Below, piece after piece: positions 16,332 through 24,059 of a DNA stretch of 40,405 nucleotides. The notes beneath the pieces are model-generated. The model searched no databases, had not been told where the DNA came from, and saw only the letters and a program-made list of their open reading frames with translations. Positions within the stretch are counted from its first letter, which is position 1. Each line of letters begins with the position of its first letter. Location: NCBI RefSeq assembly GCF_910584465.1, contig NZ_CAJUBK010000020.1, positions 1-40,405 of the forward strand, given 5' to 3'. Origin of the DNA: an uncultured Oscillibacter sp. Lineage in GTDB: Bacteria > Bacillota > Clostridia > Oscillospirales > Oscillospiraceae. The position numbers and the translations under genes were made by a program.

Positions 16332-17157
16332 CGGCACGGCCTTAGCGGCCAAGATCAAGGCCCAGATCCGCGAGGAGGCCGCGGCCCTCTCCCGGCCCCC
16401 GGCCCTGTCGGTGGTATTGGTCGGGGACGACCCCGCCTCCCAGATCTACGTCCGCGGCAAGGAGCGGGACTGCGCCGAGTGCGGCATCCGGACCCAGACC
16501 CACCGCCTCCCGGCGGAGGTCCCCCAGGGGGACCTGCTGGCCCTGGTCCGCCGCCTGGGCCGCGACGAGGCCGTGGACGGCATCCTGGTCCAGCTCCCCC
16601 TGCCCAGAGGGCTGGAGGCGCGGCCCGTGCTCCACGCCCTGGCCCCGGAGAAGGACGTGGACTGCTTCCACCCCCTGAACGCCGGGCTCCTGGCCCTGAG
16701 AGAGCCGGGCTTCCTGCCCTGCACCCCCGCCGCCGTCCTGGCGCTGCTGGACGCCTATGACATCCCCGTCCGGGGACGCCGGTGCGTCATCATCGGGCGG
16801 AGCCGCCTGGTGGGCAGCCCCCTGGCCCAGCTCCTCACCGCCCGGGACGGCACCGTCACCCTCTGCCACTCGAAGACGGAGGACCTGCCCGCCCTCACCC
16901 GGCAGGCGGACATCCTGGTCTGCGCCGCAGGCCGTCCCGGCCTGGTCTCGGCCGGCATGGTGAAGCCCGGAGCGGCGGTCATCGACGTGTCGATCGGCCG
17001 CGGGGCGGACGGCAGGCTCACCGGGGACGTGGACTTCGGCCCCGTGTCGGAGAAGGCGTCCCACATCACCCCGGTCCCCGGCGGCGTGGGCCCCATGACC
17101 CGCGCCATGCTGCTACGGAACGTCCTCCGGGCCGCCCGGCTCCGGCAGGCCCCCTGA
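16315..17157 (+). CDS. folD: Bifunctional methylenetetrahydrofolate dehydrogenase/cyclohydrolase
   Basis: 280-residue cytosolic enzyme interconverting 5,10-methylene-, methenyl- and 10-formyl-tetrahydrofolate with NADP(H). Motifs: YVRGKERDCAECGI with the catalytic Lys, DGILVQLPLP, the Rossmann segment CVIIGRSRLVGSPLAQLL, and PVPGGVGPMTRAMLLRN near the C-terminus. The start overlaps the end of lgt by 17 bases, with GGAAGGAGG just upstream of the ATG. Last gene of the operon, closed by a strong terminator at 17173-17213. Confidence 0.96.
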   Translation: MAVRIDGTALAAKIKAQIREEAAALSRPPALSVVLVGDDPASQIYVRGKERDCAECGIRTQTHRLPAEVPQGDLLALVRRLGRDEAVDGILVQLPLPRGLEARPVLHALAPEKDVDCFHPLNAGLLALREPGFLPCTPAAVLALLDAYDIPVRGRRCVIIGRSRLVGSPLAQLLTARDGTVTLCHSKTEDLPALTRQADILVCAAGRPGLVSAGMVKPGAAVIDVSIGRGADGRLTGDVDFGPVSEKASHITPVPGGVGPMTRAMLLRNVLRAARLRQAP

Positions 17158-17172
17158 CCCGGCACAGCCATG

Positions 17173-17213
17173 AAAGCTCCCGGCGGTTTCGCTGAAACCG
17201 CCGGGAGCTTTTT
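17173..17213 (+). terminator. Intrinsic terminator of the lgt-folD operon
   Basis: Perfect 18-bp stem (17173-17190 with 17194-17211) around the loop GCT, ending in a run of five Ts. Confidence 0.9.
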
Positions 17214-17253
17214 GTCGTATCTTCCAATTCCTGCGGACTTTTTCCCGGTATCA

Positions 17254-17281
17254 TTGACATTCCCGATAATGCTGGTATAAT
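17254..17281 (+). promoter_or_regulatory. Promoter of the Rrf2/dehydrogenase/flavodiiron operon
   Basis: TTGACA (17254-17259), a 16-base spacer and TATAAT (17276-17281): both hexamers are consensus. The leader to the Rrf2 start is about 75 bases. I could not define the Rrf2 operator. Confidence 0.7.
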
Positions 17282-17361
17282 CAACGAAAAAAGTACAATA
17301 TGATAGACTGGCTGGCTTTATACGGGTCAGACCGGCATCGACCGACCGCCGAGGTGATCCT

Positions 17362-17757
17362 TTGCTCATCACAAGAGAGATGGACTACGCCCTCCGCATC
17401 CTCCGGGCCCTGCACCGGGAGGGGCTGCTCTCCGCCGCCGCCGTGGCCCGGCAGGAGCACATGCAAAAAGCCATCACGCTGAAACTGCTGAACCGCCTCC
17501 TGGCCGCCGGCCTCGTGGAGAGCCGCCGGGGCGTCAGCGGCGGCTATTTCCTCAAGCGCCGCTGCGGGGAGATGACCATCTATGACGTCTTCCAGGCCAT
17601 CGGGGATCCGCCCCTCATCAACCGCTGCCAGCGGGAAGGCTATCGATGCGAGAACTTCCCCCAGGGCGGCTGCGGCATCTGCAAAGAGCTCTGCCGCATC
17701 CAGGGCGTCCTGGACCAGGAGCTCCGGCGCATGCCGTTGAGCGATATCTTCCAGTAG
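17362..17757 (+). CDS. Rrf2 family transcriptional regulator, probably Fe-S containing
   Basis: 131-residue DNA-binding repressor/sensor. The N-terminal winged helix (about 1-65) has the Rrf2 pattern TREMDYALRILRAL ... ITLKLLNRLLAAGLVESRRGVSGGYFL. After it lie Cys89, 96, 104, 107 and 111 (RCQREGYRC, GGCGICKELC), more than the three used by IscR/NsrR-type clusters, so Fe-S-based sensing of O2, NO or redox state is likely. Start is TTG at 17362 after GAGGTG; it gives the usual Rrf2 N-terminus and no upstream ATG fits. It sits directly ahead of a dehydrogenase-rubredoxin fusion and a flavodiiron protein, which it probably controls. Confidence 0.88.
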   Translation: MLITREMDYALRILRALHREGLLSAAAVARQEHMQKAITLKLLNRLLAAGLVESRRGVSGGYFLKRRCGEMTIYDVFQAIGDPPLINRCQREGYRCENFPQGGCGICKELCRIQGVLDQELRRMPLSDIFQ

Positions 17758-17817
17758 ACCCTCGGACCATCCGTCCCACATGTCACAGGCAGCCATTACG
17801 GAAAAGGAGGCACACAC

Positions 17818-19728
17818 ATGCTGTACCAAACCACGCAGGCCCATGAGGATCTCCGGGCGAAGGTCCGGGAGTTCGCGGAGGCCGAGATCAAGCCCATCGC
17901 CTTCATGCTGGACAAGGACAACGCCTTCCCCACCGAGGCCGTGAAGAAGATGGGCAAGCTGGGCCTGATGGGCCTGCCCTATGAAAAGGAGTATGGCGGC
18001 GCGGGTTCCGACGCCCTGAGCTATGCCATCGCCGTGGAGGAGCTGGCCCGGGTGGACGGCGGCGCGGGCGTCATCCTCTCCGCCCACACGTCCCTGGGCA
18101 CCTATCCCATCTACGCCTTCGGCACCGAGGAGCAGAAGAAGAAGTACCTCCCCGACCTCTGCTCCGGCAGGAAGCTGGGGGCCTTCGGCCTGACGGAGCC
18201 CAACGCCGGATCCGACGCCGGCGGCACCGAGACCACCGCCGAGGACATGGGGGACCACTACCTCCTGAACGGTGAGAAGATCTTCATCACCAACGGCGGG
18301 GAGGCCAGCACCTATGTCGTCTTCGCCGTCACCACTCCCGGCATCGGCACCCGGGGCATCTCCGCCCTGATCGTGGAGAAGGGCTGGGAGGGGTTCACCT
18401 TCGAGGAGCACTACGACAAGATGGGCATCCGCTCCTCCGCCACCTGCCAGCTGAACTTCAACAACGTCAAGGTCCCCAAGGAGAACCTGCTGGGCAAGGA
18501 GGGCCAGGGCTTCAAGATCGCCATGGCCACCCTGGACGGCGGCCGCATCGGCATCGCGGCCCAGGCGCTGGGCATCGCCCAGGGGGCCTATGAGGCCGCC
18601 GTGGAGTACTCCAAGGAGCGCATCCAGTTCGGCAAGCCCATCTGCCAGCAGCAGAACATCGCCTTCAAGATCGCCGACATGGCGACCAAGCTCCGCTGCG
18701 CCCGGTTCCTGGTGTACAGCGCCGCCGAGCTGAAGCAGGCCCACGCCCCTTACGGTATGGAGTCCGCCATGGCGAAGCAGTACGCCTCGGACATCGCCCT
18801 GGAGGTCACCAACGACGCCCTGCAGATCTTCGGCGGCTGCGGCTACCTGAAGGGCATGGAGGTGGAGCGGTTCTACCGGGACGCCAAGATCACCACCATC
18901 TACGAGGGCACCAACGAGATCCAGCGGGTGGTCATCGCCTCCCACATCCTGGGCAAGGCCGCCAAGGAAGCCTCCGCCGCCCCCGCCCAGGCCCGCGGCC
19001 CCGAGACCGGTGTGCGCAAGCGCCAGATCTTCAAGGACGGCACCGCCCAGGAGAAGGTGGAGGCCCTGGCCGCCAGCCTGAAAAAGGACGGGCATGACTT
19101 CACCGTGGGCATCCCCATCGACACCCCCATCACCCAGGCCGAGCGCGTCGTCAGCGCGGGCCAGGGCATCGGGGCCAGGGAGAACATGAAGCTCATCGAG
19201 GACCTGGCGAAGGCCGCCGGCGCGGCGGTGGGATCCAGCCGCCCCGTGGCCGAGACCCTGAAATACGTCCCGCTGAACCGCTACGTCGGCATGTCCGGCC
19301 AGAAGTTCAAGGGCAACCTGTATATCGCCTGCGGCATCTCCGGCGCGATCCAGCACTTGAAGGGCATCAAGGACGCCTCCTGCATCGTGGCGATCAATAA
19401 AGACCCCAACGCCAAGATCTTCAAGAACTGCGACTACGGCATCGTGGGCGACGTGATGGAGATCCTGCCCCTGCTCACCGCCGCCCTGGACACCGGGGAG
19501 AAGCAGCCCGCGCCGCCCATGGTGAAGATGAAGCGCCAGGCCCCCAAGAAGGTCCATCAGCCCCGGAAGCTCTATGTCTGCAACGGCTGCGGCCACGAGT
19601 ACGATCCCCTGGCGGGCGACCCGGAGAACGACGTGAAGCCCGGCACCGCCTTCAAGGACCTGCCCGAGGGCTGGACCTGCCCGCACTGCGGCGAGGGCAC
19701 GGACGCGTTCATCGAGATCGAAGTTTGA
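17818..19728 (+). CDS. Acyl-CoA dehydrogenase - EtfA-like domain - rubredoxin fusion
   Basis: 636 residues in three parts. Residues 1-385 are a complete short-chain-type acyl-CoA dehydrogenase: GAFGLTEPNAGSDAGG (FAD/substrate loop), DKMGIRSSATCQL, the C-terminal GGCGYLKGMEVERFYRDAKI, and the catalytic Glu of IYEGTNEIQR. Residues about 410-560 match the FAD domain of electron-transfer flavoprotein alpha (SSRPVAETLKYVPLNRYVG, GISGAIQHLKGIKDA, INKDPNAKIFKNCDYGIVGD). Residues 583-636 are a rubredoxin with YVCNGCGHEYD and GWTCPHCG holding one iron. Electrons could thus flow from acyl-CoA or another hydride donor through FADs to rubredoxin. No EtfB gene adjoins. The flavodiiron gene 47 bases downstream supplies the obvious acceptor. 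AAAAGGAGG precedes the ATG. Physiological donor unproven. Confidence 0.92.
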   Translation: MLYQTTQAHEDLRAKVREFAEAEIKPIAFMLDKDNAFPTEAVKKMGKLGLMGLPYEKEYGGAGSDALSYAIAVEELARVDGGAGVILSAHTSLGTYPIYAFGTEEQKKKYLPDLCSGRKLGAFGLTEPNAGSDAGGTETTAEDMGDHYLLNGEKIFITNGGEASTYVVFAVTTPGIGTRGISALIVEKGWEGFTFEEHYDKMGIRSSATCQLNFNNVKVPKENLLGKEGQGFKIAMATLDGGRIGIAAQALGIAQGAYEAAVEYSKERIQFGKPICQQQNIAFKIADMATKLRCARFLVYSAAELKQAHAPYGMESAMAKQYASDIALEVTNDALQIFGGCGYLKGMEVERFYRDAKITTIYEGTNEIQRVVIASHILGKAAKEASAAPAQARGPETGVRKRQIFKDGTAQEKVEALAASLKKDGHDFTVGIPIDTPITQAERVVSAGQGIGARENMKLIEDLAKAAGAAVGSSRPVAETLKYVPLNRYVGMSGQKFKGNLYIACGISGAIQHLKGIKDASCIVAINKDPNAKIFKNCDYGIVGDVMEILPLLTAALDTGEKQPAPPMVKMKRQAPKKVHQPRKLYVCNGCGHEYDPLAGDPENDVKPGTAFKDLPEGWTCPHCGEGTDAFIEIEV

Positions 19729-19775
19729 CGGTCCGGACGACGAGATCCCGGACGATAAGATAAGGAGGCAGTTCT

Positions 19776-20993
19776 ATGCATAATTTCCGTTGTGTCACCG
19801 ACGACCTCTACTGGGTCGGTGCGGACGAGCACCGTCTGGCCCTCTTCGAGAACATCCATCCCCTGTACCACGGCGTTTCCTATAACTCCTATGTCCTGCT
19901 GGACGAGAAGACCGTCCTCTTCGACACCGCCGACTGGGCGGTGGGCCGGCAGTTCATCGACAATGTGAAGGCCGTCCTGGCGGGCCGCCCCCTGGACTAT
20001 ATGGTCATCGACCATGTGGAGCCGGACCACGCCGCCTCCATCGAGGAGATCCTGCTCCGCTGGCCGGAGGTCAAGATCATCACCACCCCCAAGGCGGTGA
20101 CGCTCCTCAACCAGTTCGGCTATGCCCTGGATCCCAACCTGGTGGAGGAGGTCAAGGAGGGCGACACCAAGTGCTTCGGCAAGCACACGGTGGCCTTCGT
20201 CTATGCCCCCATGGTCCACTGGCCGGAGGCCATGGTGACCTTCGACACCACCAACGGCGTCCTGTTCTCCGCCGACGCTTTCGGCTCCTTCCGGGCCCTG
20301 GACGGGAAGCTCTTCGCCGATGAAGTGGACTTCGACCGGGAGTGGATCGACGACGCCCGGCGGTACTACACCAACATCGTGGGCAAGTACGGCCCCCAGG
20401 TGGTGGCCCTGCTGAACAAGGCCGCCAGCATCGTGGGCCTGGACAACATCAAGATGCTCTGCCCCCTCCACGGCCCCATCTGGCGCAAGGACCTGGGCTA
20501 TATCATCGACAAGTACACCCACTGGGCCACCTACGAGCCGGAGGAGAAGGGCGTCATGATCGTCTACGCCTCCATGTACGGCAACACGGAGTCCGCCGCC
20601 GAGGTCCTGGCCGCCAAGCTGACCGCCCGGGGCGTGACGAACACGCGGCTCTACGACGTGTCCAGCACCCATGTGAGCTACCTGATCTCGGACCTGTTCA
20701 AATACAGCCACCTGGTCCTGGCCTCCGTCACCTACAACCTGGGGATCTTCCCGCCGATGCATGACTTCCTGACGGACATGAAGGCGCTGAACCTCCAGAA
20801 GCGCACGGTGGCCATCCTGGGCAGCGGCTCCTGGGCCCCCCGCTCCGGTGCGCTGATGCGCCAGGAGATCGAACAGCTCAAGCACATGGAGATCCTTGAC
20901 GAGGAGATGACCGTCACCTCCTCCCTCAAGGCCGACAACGAGTCGGAGATCGACGCGCTGGCCGATGCCATCGCCGCCTCCGTGCTCAAATAA
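19776..20993 (+). CDS. Flavodiiron protein (FprA type, rubredoxin:O2/NO oxidoreductase)
   Basis: 405-residue cytoplasmic enzyme that reduces O2 to water or NO to N2O. The N-terminal metallo-beta-lactamase-like domain holds the diiron ligands His80, Glu82, Asp84 (HVEPDH), His147, Asp166 and His231 (LHGP), all present. The C-terminal flavodoxin domain (about 255-400) binds FMN through YASMYGNTESAAEVL and the GSGSWAP loop. There is no rubredoxin domain in this protein; the fused rubredoxin of the upstream gene is the likely electron donor. ATG at 19776 follows TAAGGAGG. Together with the Rrf2 gene this forms an oxidative or nitrosative stress operon. Confidence 0.95.
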   Translation: MHNFRCVTDDLYWVGADEHRLALFENIHPLYHGVSYNSYVLLDEKTVLFDTADWAVGRQFIDNVKAVLAGRPLDYMVIDHVEPDHAASIEEILLRWPEVKIITTPKAVTLLNQFGYALDPNLVEEVKEGDTKCFGKHTVAFVYAPMVHWPEAMVTFDTTNGVLFSADAFGSFRALDGKLFADEVDFDREWIDDARRYYTNIVGKYGPQVVALLNKAASIVGLDNIKMLCPLHGPIWRKDLGYIIDKYTHWATYEPEEKGVMIVYASMYGNTESAAEVLAAKLTARGVTNTRLYDVSSTHVSYLISDLFKYSHLVLASVTYNLGIFPPMHDFLTDMKALNLQKRTVAILGSGSWAPRSGALMRQEIEQLKHMEILDEEMTVTSSLKADNESEIDALADAIAASVLK

Positions 20994-21069
20994 GCTTCGC
21001 TTCTCCGTCCGCCACCGGCACGAATGTCCGCCCGGACCTTCCAACGCGTGCCGGGGAGGACTGTGAAGA

Positions 21070-21102
21070 CAAGGGCCAGCCTCTCCACCGGGCTGGCCCT
21101 TG
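21070..21102 (+). terminator. Hairpin downstream of the flavodiiron gene
   Basis: 12-bp stem CAAGGGCCAGCC / GGCTGGCCCTTG with a 9-base loop. No T-run follows, so termination strength is uncertain. Confidence 0.4.
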
Positions 21103-21137
21103 GTCCGTCCGCAGGGCGGATTGGGGGCGGCCTATCC

Positions 21138-21170
21138 AAAACGGGAGGGGCCCCGGATGGGCCCCTCCCG
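21138..21170 (-). terminator. Terminator of the DUF4173 operon
   Basis: Perfect 12-bp stem CGGGAGGGGCCC / GGGCCCCTCCCG (21142-21153 with 21159-21170), with TTTT after it on the reverse strand (21141-21138). Confidence 0.7.
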
Positions 21171-21203
21171 CGGCTCCCCCTTCCCGAGCGGACAAAGCCA
21201 TCC

Positions 21204-22745
21204 TCATGGCTGATATCCCCCCGCCGCCAGACAGGCGGAAAGGTTCCAGCTCCACCGATCCCTGCACTCCCACTGGGCATCCAGCCGCCTCCCCCGCAGG
21301 ACCTCCGCCAGAGTCTCCCCCTGCCTCCAGACCGGATCGCCGGTATAGTCGCAGACCGGCCTCTCCCCGTCCAGCCGCTCCAGCTGGGGGATGGTATCGT
21401 AGGACAAACTGTACAGCAGATACTGCACGCTGACCACCGGGCTCTCCCCGTTCAAATAGCGGTCCACCTGGTCCTTCGCCACCAGGTAGTCCAGCGGCAC
21501 GCAGTTGATGACCAGCCACCCCGCCAGGGCCGCGGGGAACGCCCGCCTGCAAAACCGGAAGTCCGGGTCCTTCGCCTTCCACAGCCCCGCCAGGAGGAAC
21601 AGCGCCATCATCGCCATGCCCCAATAGGTCATCAGGCGCTTGAAGCTCAGGCCATAGGCCCCGATGTACAGCGTCATCCTCCAGGCGGCGGAGGCCAGGA
21701 GCGCCAGGCTCTCCCCCGCCAGCAGGGCGCACAGCGCCCGCAGGATCCCCCACTCCCGCCCCTCCCGCCGGGACAGGCACAGCGCCGCCAGCATCAGGCT
21801 CAGGTCCACCACCGTCACCCCCACCATCTGGAAAAAGCCGCTCCGGGCCCACTCGGCATAGCTCAGCCCCCGGGCCTCCAGGTACTCCGGTCCGCCGAAC
21901 AGCCCGGCGGACTGCACCGCCAGGAACGCCAGGTACAGCCCATCCACTGCCGCCAGCACCAGCACGAAGCCCAGCGCATCCACCCGGAGGCCCGCCTTCC
22001 CCTTCGACGGACACAGCAGCTTCGGGGAGGCCATGGCGTACAGGAGGCTGAAGACGAAGGGCGTGAGCACCAGCGCCCAGAACAGCCGCCGGGCCCCGCC
22101 GCGGAGATGGAACATCCAGAAGCTCCAGTCCAGCGCCTCCAGCGACGCGGCGAAGAGGGCGTCCGCCGAGATCAGCACCGGCAGCAGGACGGACACCAGG
22201 GCCGCGGCCCCGCAGAGCCCCAGCACCACCGCCAGGGTCCGCCTGGGCCTGCCGCCGTCCCTCCTGTCCGGGACCGCCGCCGCGAAGCACGCCCACAGGT
22301 CCCCGAACAGCCCCCGGAACAGCAGCCTGAAGCGTTCCCCCAGCATCCGCGGGTCCCACCAGGGGCGGCTGGCGAGGCCCGCCATGGCATGGACCGGGAT
22401 CAGCACCAGCAGGGCCAGCAGATCCCAGCAGCGGAAATACGGGTCGGAGCCCAGGGCCATGGTCGCCGCCAGGAACAGGACCGCCGCCAGCAGGACCCGG
22501 CTGGACCGGCTCGCGAAAGCCTTCGGCCCCATCCAGGCCAGGATCAGCGCATACCAGGCGAACACGGCGGCCGTCAGCCCGGCGCAGGGGCCGTGCCAGA
22601 GGAAGCCGTCCACCAGGAGGAGACAAAAGCCCAGCGTCAGGACCAGCAAGAGCCGGTACTTCCCCATGCTCTCCCCCTCGATCCCCCGTTTTTGGGCGCA
22701 CTTGACCGGCCCTCCCGTCGGGAGGGCGTTCGACAGATCGTTCAT
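21204..22745 (-). CDS. DUF4173 (DUF4153-like) polytopic membrane protein
   Basis: 513 residues, with about a dozen hydrophobic segments separated by short basic loops and a C-terminal soluble tail of about 80 residues (from LDYLVAKDQVDRYLNG on). The segment GLSYAEWARSGFFQMVGVTVVDLS is the hallmark of DUF4173/DUF4153 proteins, whose function is unknown. Start ATG 22745 follows AAGGAGG. An alternative ATG 26 codons downstream (the MGKYRLLL start) would remove a polar N-terminal tail but has a weaker ribosome site. It is the last gene of a reverse-strand operon with an XRE regulator, DUF2975 and a small membrane protein, a combination suggesting a membrane-stress or envelope role. That role is inference only. 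Confidence 0.85.
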   Translation of the reverse strand: MNDLSNALPTGGPVKCAQKRGIEGESMGKYRLLLVLTLGFCLLLVDGFLWHGPCAGLTAAVFAWYALILAWMGPKAFASRSSRVLLAAVLFLAATMALGSDPYFRCWDLLALLVLIPVHAMAGLASRPWWDPRMLGERFRLLFRGLFGDLWACFAAAVPDRRDGGRPRRTLAVVLGLCGAAALVSVLLPVLISADALFAASLEALDWSFWMFHLRGGARRLFWALVLTPFVFSLLYAMASPKLLCPSKGKAGLRVDALGFVLVLAAVDGLYLAFLAVQSAGLFGGPEYLEARGLSYAEWARSGFFQMVGVTVVDLSLMLAALCLSRREGREWGILRALCALLAGESLALLASAAWRMTLYIGAYGLSFKRLMTYWGMAMMALFLLAGLWKAKDPDFRFCRRAFPAALAGWLVINCVPLDYLVAKDQVDRYLNGESPVVSVQYLLYSLSYDTIPQLERLDGERPVCDYTGDPVWRQGETLAEVLRGRRLDAQWECRDRWSWNLSACLAAGGYQP

Positions 22746-22794
22746 ATGAAATCCTCCTTATCCGTCTGTCCGCTGAGCGCGGACCGTTTTTCGT

Positions 22795-23013
22795 TTACTC
22801 CGCGCCGCTCTCGTCCGGCACGTACTCCAAAATATCGCCCGGCTGGCAGTCCAGCGCGGCGCAGACCGCCTCCAGCGTAGAGAAGCGGACGGCCTTGGCC
22901 TTGTTGTTTTTCAGCACGGAGAGGTTCGCCAGGGTGATGTCCACCTTCTCCGAGAGCTGGGAGAGGCTCATCTTCCGCTTCGCCATCATGACGTCCAGGT
23001 TCACAACGATCAT
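22795..23013 (-). CDS. Small XRE/Cro-type helix-turn-helix regulator (YozG-like)
   Basis: 72 residues, almost entirely one HTH_3/HTH_26 domain: MMAKRKMSLSQLSEKVDITLANLSVLKNNKAKAVRFSTLEAVCAALDCQPGDILEY. The LANLSVLKNNKA helix recognises DNA. Proteins of this size and sequence are the usual partner of DUF2975 membrane proteins, as here, where the DUF2975 gene ends 9 bases upstream. GAGGTG precedes the ATG. It probably regulates its own operon, perhaps at the inverted repeats near 23879-23895, but no site is proven. Confidence 0.92.
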   Translation of the reverse strand: MIVVNLDVMMAKRKMSLSQLSEKVDITLANLSVLKNNKAKAVRFSTLEAVCAALDCQPGDILEYVPDESGAE

Positions 23014-23022
23014 GGCGGCACC

Positions 23023-23625
23023 TCAGATCGTCAGGTCATTTTCCGCCTTGATCTCCGCCGCCTGGCGGAAGAGGGCGGACATGACCAGACACAGCAGGCC
23101 CCCCATGGCGAACATGGGGACGAACAGGGCGTTATAGGTGGCCAGGGGCCGGGGGGACTGGTAATAGCACACGCTGAACAGCACCCGGGCCAGGGCCGCC
23201 CCGGCGATGAGGAAGCAGGAGACGGCGGCCCGCCCCAGGCTGACGGCGTTCTCCGGCGCGAAGGGCTCCTCCCGGAGGATGGTCCCCAGCACCCGCCGGG
23301 CCTGCCAGAGGATGACGGCGGTGCAGCAGCCGGAGAAGAGGAGGAAGACGGTCAGCACGATCTGGTAAGCGTTGAAAAAGCTCCACCAGCCCTCCATCCA
23401 AACCTCTGCGCCCCCCACGAAATAGGCCAGGGCCCTGTTCTTCCCGACCCCGTCTATGATCAGCCTGCCGTCGTCCGAGTAGATCCGCATACCGCCGGGC
23501 AGACCGATCTGCCCAAACCACACGCTCTCCGGCACCAGGTACAGGGCGATCACGTTGCACGCCAGGGCCGCCAGCACCAGGATGTACAGCACCCTGGCGA
23601 TCTTTTGGACCGGGATCTTTTCCAT
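23023..23625 (-). CDS. DUF2975 domain membrane protein
   Basis: 200 residues with four predicted membrane segments (ILVLAALACNVIALYLV; IVLTVFLLFSGCCTAVILW; AAVSCFLIAGAALARVLF; VPMFAMGGLLCLVMSALF) and the characteristic family end FRQAAEIKAENDLTI, in which the C-terminal NDLTI is highly conserved. The loop between segments 1 and 2 is extracytoplasmic and carries a GGMRIYSDDGRLIIDG strand-like stretch. Function unknown; always seen with small XRE regulators. GGGGGGAGG lies before the ATG. The gap to the upstream small gene is 15 bases. Confidence 0.9.
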   Translation of the reverse strand: MEKIPVQKIARVLYILVLAALACNVIALYLVPESVWFGQIGLPGGMRIYSDDGRLIIDGVGKNRALAYFVGGAEVWMEGWWSFFNAYQIVLTVFLLFSGCCTAVILWQARRVLGTILREEPFAPENAVSLGRAAVSCFLIAGAALARVLFSVCYYQSPRPLATYNALFVPMFAMGGLLCLVMSALFRQAAEIKAENDLTI

Positions 23626-23640
23626 CGTCCTCCCCCCCTC

Positions 23641-23820
23641 TCACAGCGGCCGGGTGATGAACTCCATCATCACCGACGCCCCCGCCGCCAGGAGGGCGAA
23701 CGCTCCGGCGGCGGAGCAGAGCCGCAGCTTGCTCTTCCTCCTCAGGCCGCTCACCGCCATCACGCCGCCCCAGACCAGCAGCGTCAGCGCGGCGGGGACC
23801 AATACCATCATCAAGCTCAT
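23641..23820 (-). CDS. Small two-helix membrane protein, first gene of the XRE/DUF2975 operon
   Basis: 59 residues with two hydrophobic segments (MMVLVPAALTLLVWGGVMAV and LCSAAGAFALLAAGASVMMEF) joined by a basic turn (SGLRRKSKLR). No family recognised. The ATG at 23820 is chosen because AAAGGAGGTG lies 6 bases upstream; the longer frame that begins at 23913 has no ribosome site. Its tight spacing to the DUF2975 gene suggests a joint membrane complex. Confidence 0.7.
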   Translation of the reverse strand: MSLMMVLVPAALTLLVWGGVMAVSGLRRKSKLRLCSAAGAFALLAAGASVMMEFITRPL

Positions 23821-23842
23821 GCGGGCACCTCCTTTTTCTGGT

Positions 23843-23871
23843 ATCCTAACACGAGTCCGCTCGATCGTCAA
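23843..23871 (-). promoter_or_regulatory. Promoter of the small membrane protein/DUF2975/XRE/DUF4173 operon
   Basis: Reverse strand: TTGACG (23871-23866), a 17-base spacer and TAGGAT (23848-23843). Just upstream is the inverted repeat TTATCG-TTTTT-CGATAA (23879-23895), a candidate operator. Confidence 0.5.
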
Positions 23872-23878
23872 TAATTTT

Positions 23879-23895
23879 TTATCGTTTTTCGATAA
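23879..23895. promoter_or_regulatory. Candidate operator (inverted repeat)
   Basis: TTATCG and CGATAA are perfect inverted half-sites around five Ts. It abuts the upstream edge of the -35 box of the reverse-strand operon. A second imperfect dyad centred on GATC follows at about 23896-23911. Which protein binds is unknown; the operon's own XRE regulator is the simplest guess. Confidence 0.4.
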
Positions 23896-23955
23896 ATATT
23901 GATCGATATTCAAAAACAGGCAGAGGAGGCGGGCGCCTGTCTCCCTTTGCGGGGC

Positions 23956-24053
23956 ATGGAAAACGGGCAGTCCTTCCGGACTGCCCGTTTTCCGATATGG
24001 TATAGAGAAAGGAGAGGGAAAATGGTAGGTTCAACAAGCATCGCCTGCTTGAT
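23956..24053 (-). ncRNA. Candidate small regulatory RNA with anti-Shine-Dalgarno stretch
   Basis: A stand-alone unit: consensus-like promoter at 24060-24088, about 100 transcribed bases, then a strong intrinsic terminator (23958-23993). No gene lies in between on this strand. The predicted RNA has a 5' hairpin CAAGCA-GGCGA-TGCTTG, then an unpaired pyrimidine-rich stretch CCCTCTCCTTTCTC that is complementary to Shine-Dalgarno sequences, then the terminator hairpin. This is the layout of trans-acting riboregulators. Alternative: on the + strand, GAAAGGAGAGG precedes a 13-codon frame (24022-24063), but no convincing + promoter serves it. Confidence 0.5.
23958..23993. terminator. Strong bidirectional terminator in a divergent gap
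   Basis: 16-bp perfect stem GGAAAACGGGCAGTCC / GGACTGCCCGTTTTCC with a TTCC loop and A/T tracts at the stem base. No protein gene ends here, which points to a small RNA as its target. Confidence 0.75.
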
Positions 24054-24059
24054 GTGCTT

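Noticed and set aside
13872..16358. 828-codon reverse open frame across the M16 and lgt genes
   Set aside because: It lies antisense to three well-recognised genes, has no ribosome site and shows the same shadow composition.
17281..19686. 801-codon reverse open frame opposite the dehydrogenase fusion
   Set aside because: Antisense shadow: the forward strand encodes diagnostic acyl-CoA dehydrogenase and rubredoxin motifs.
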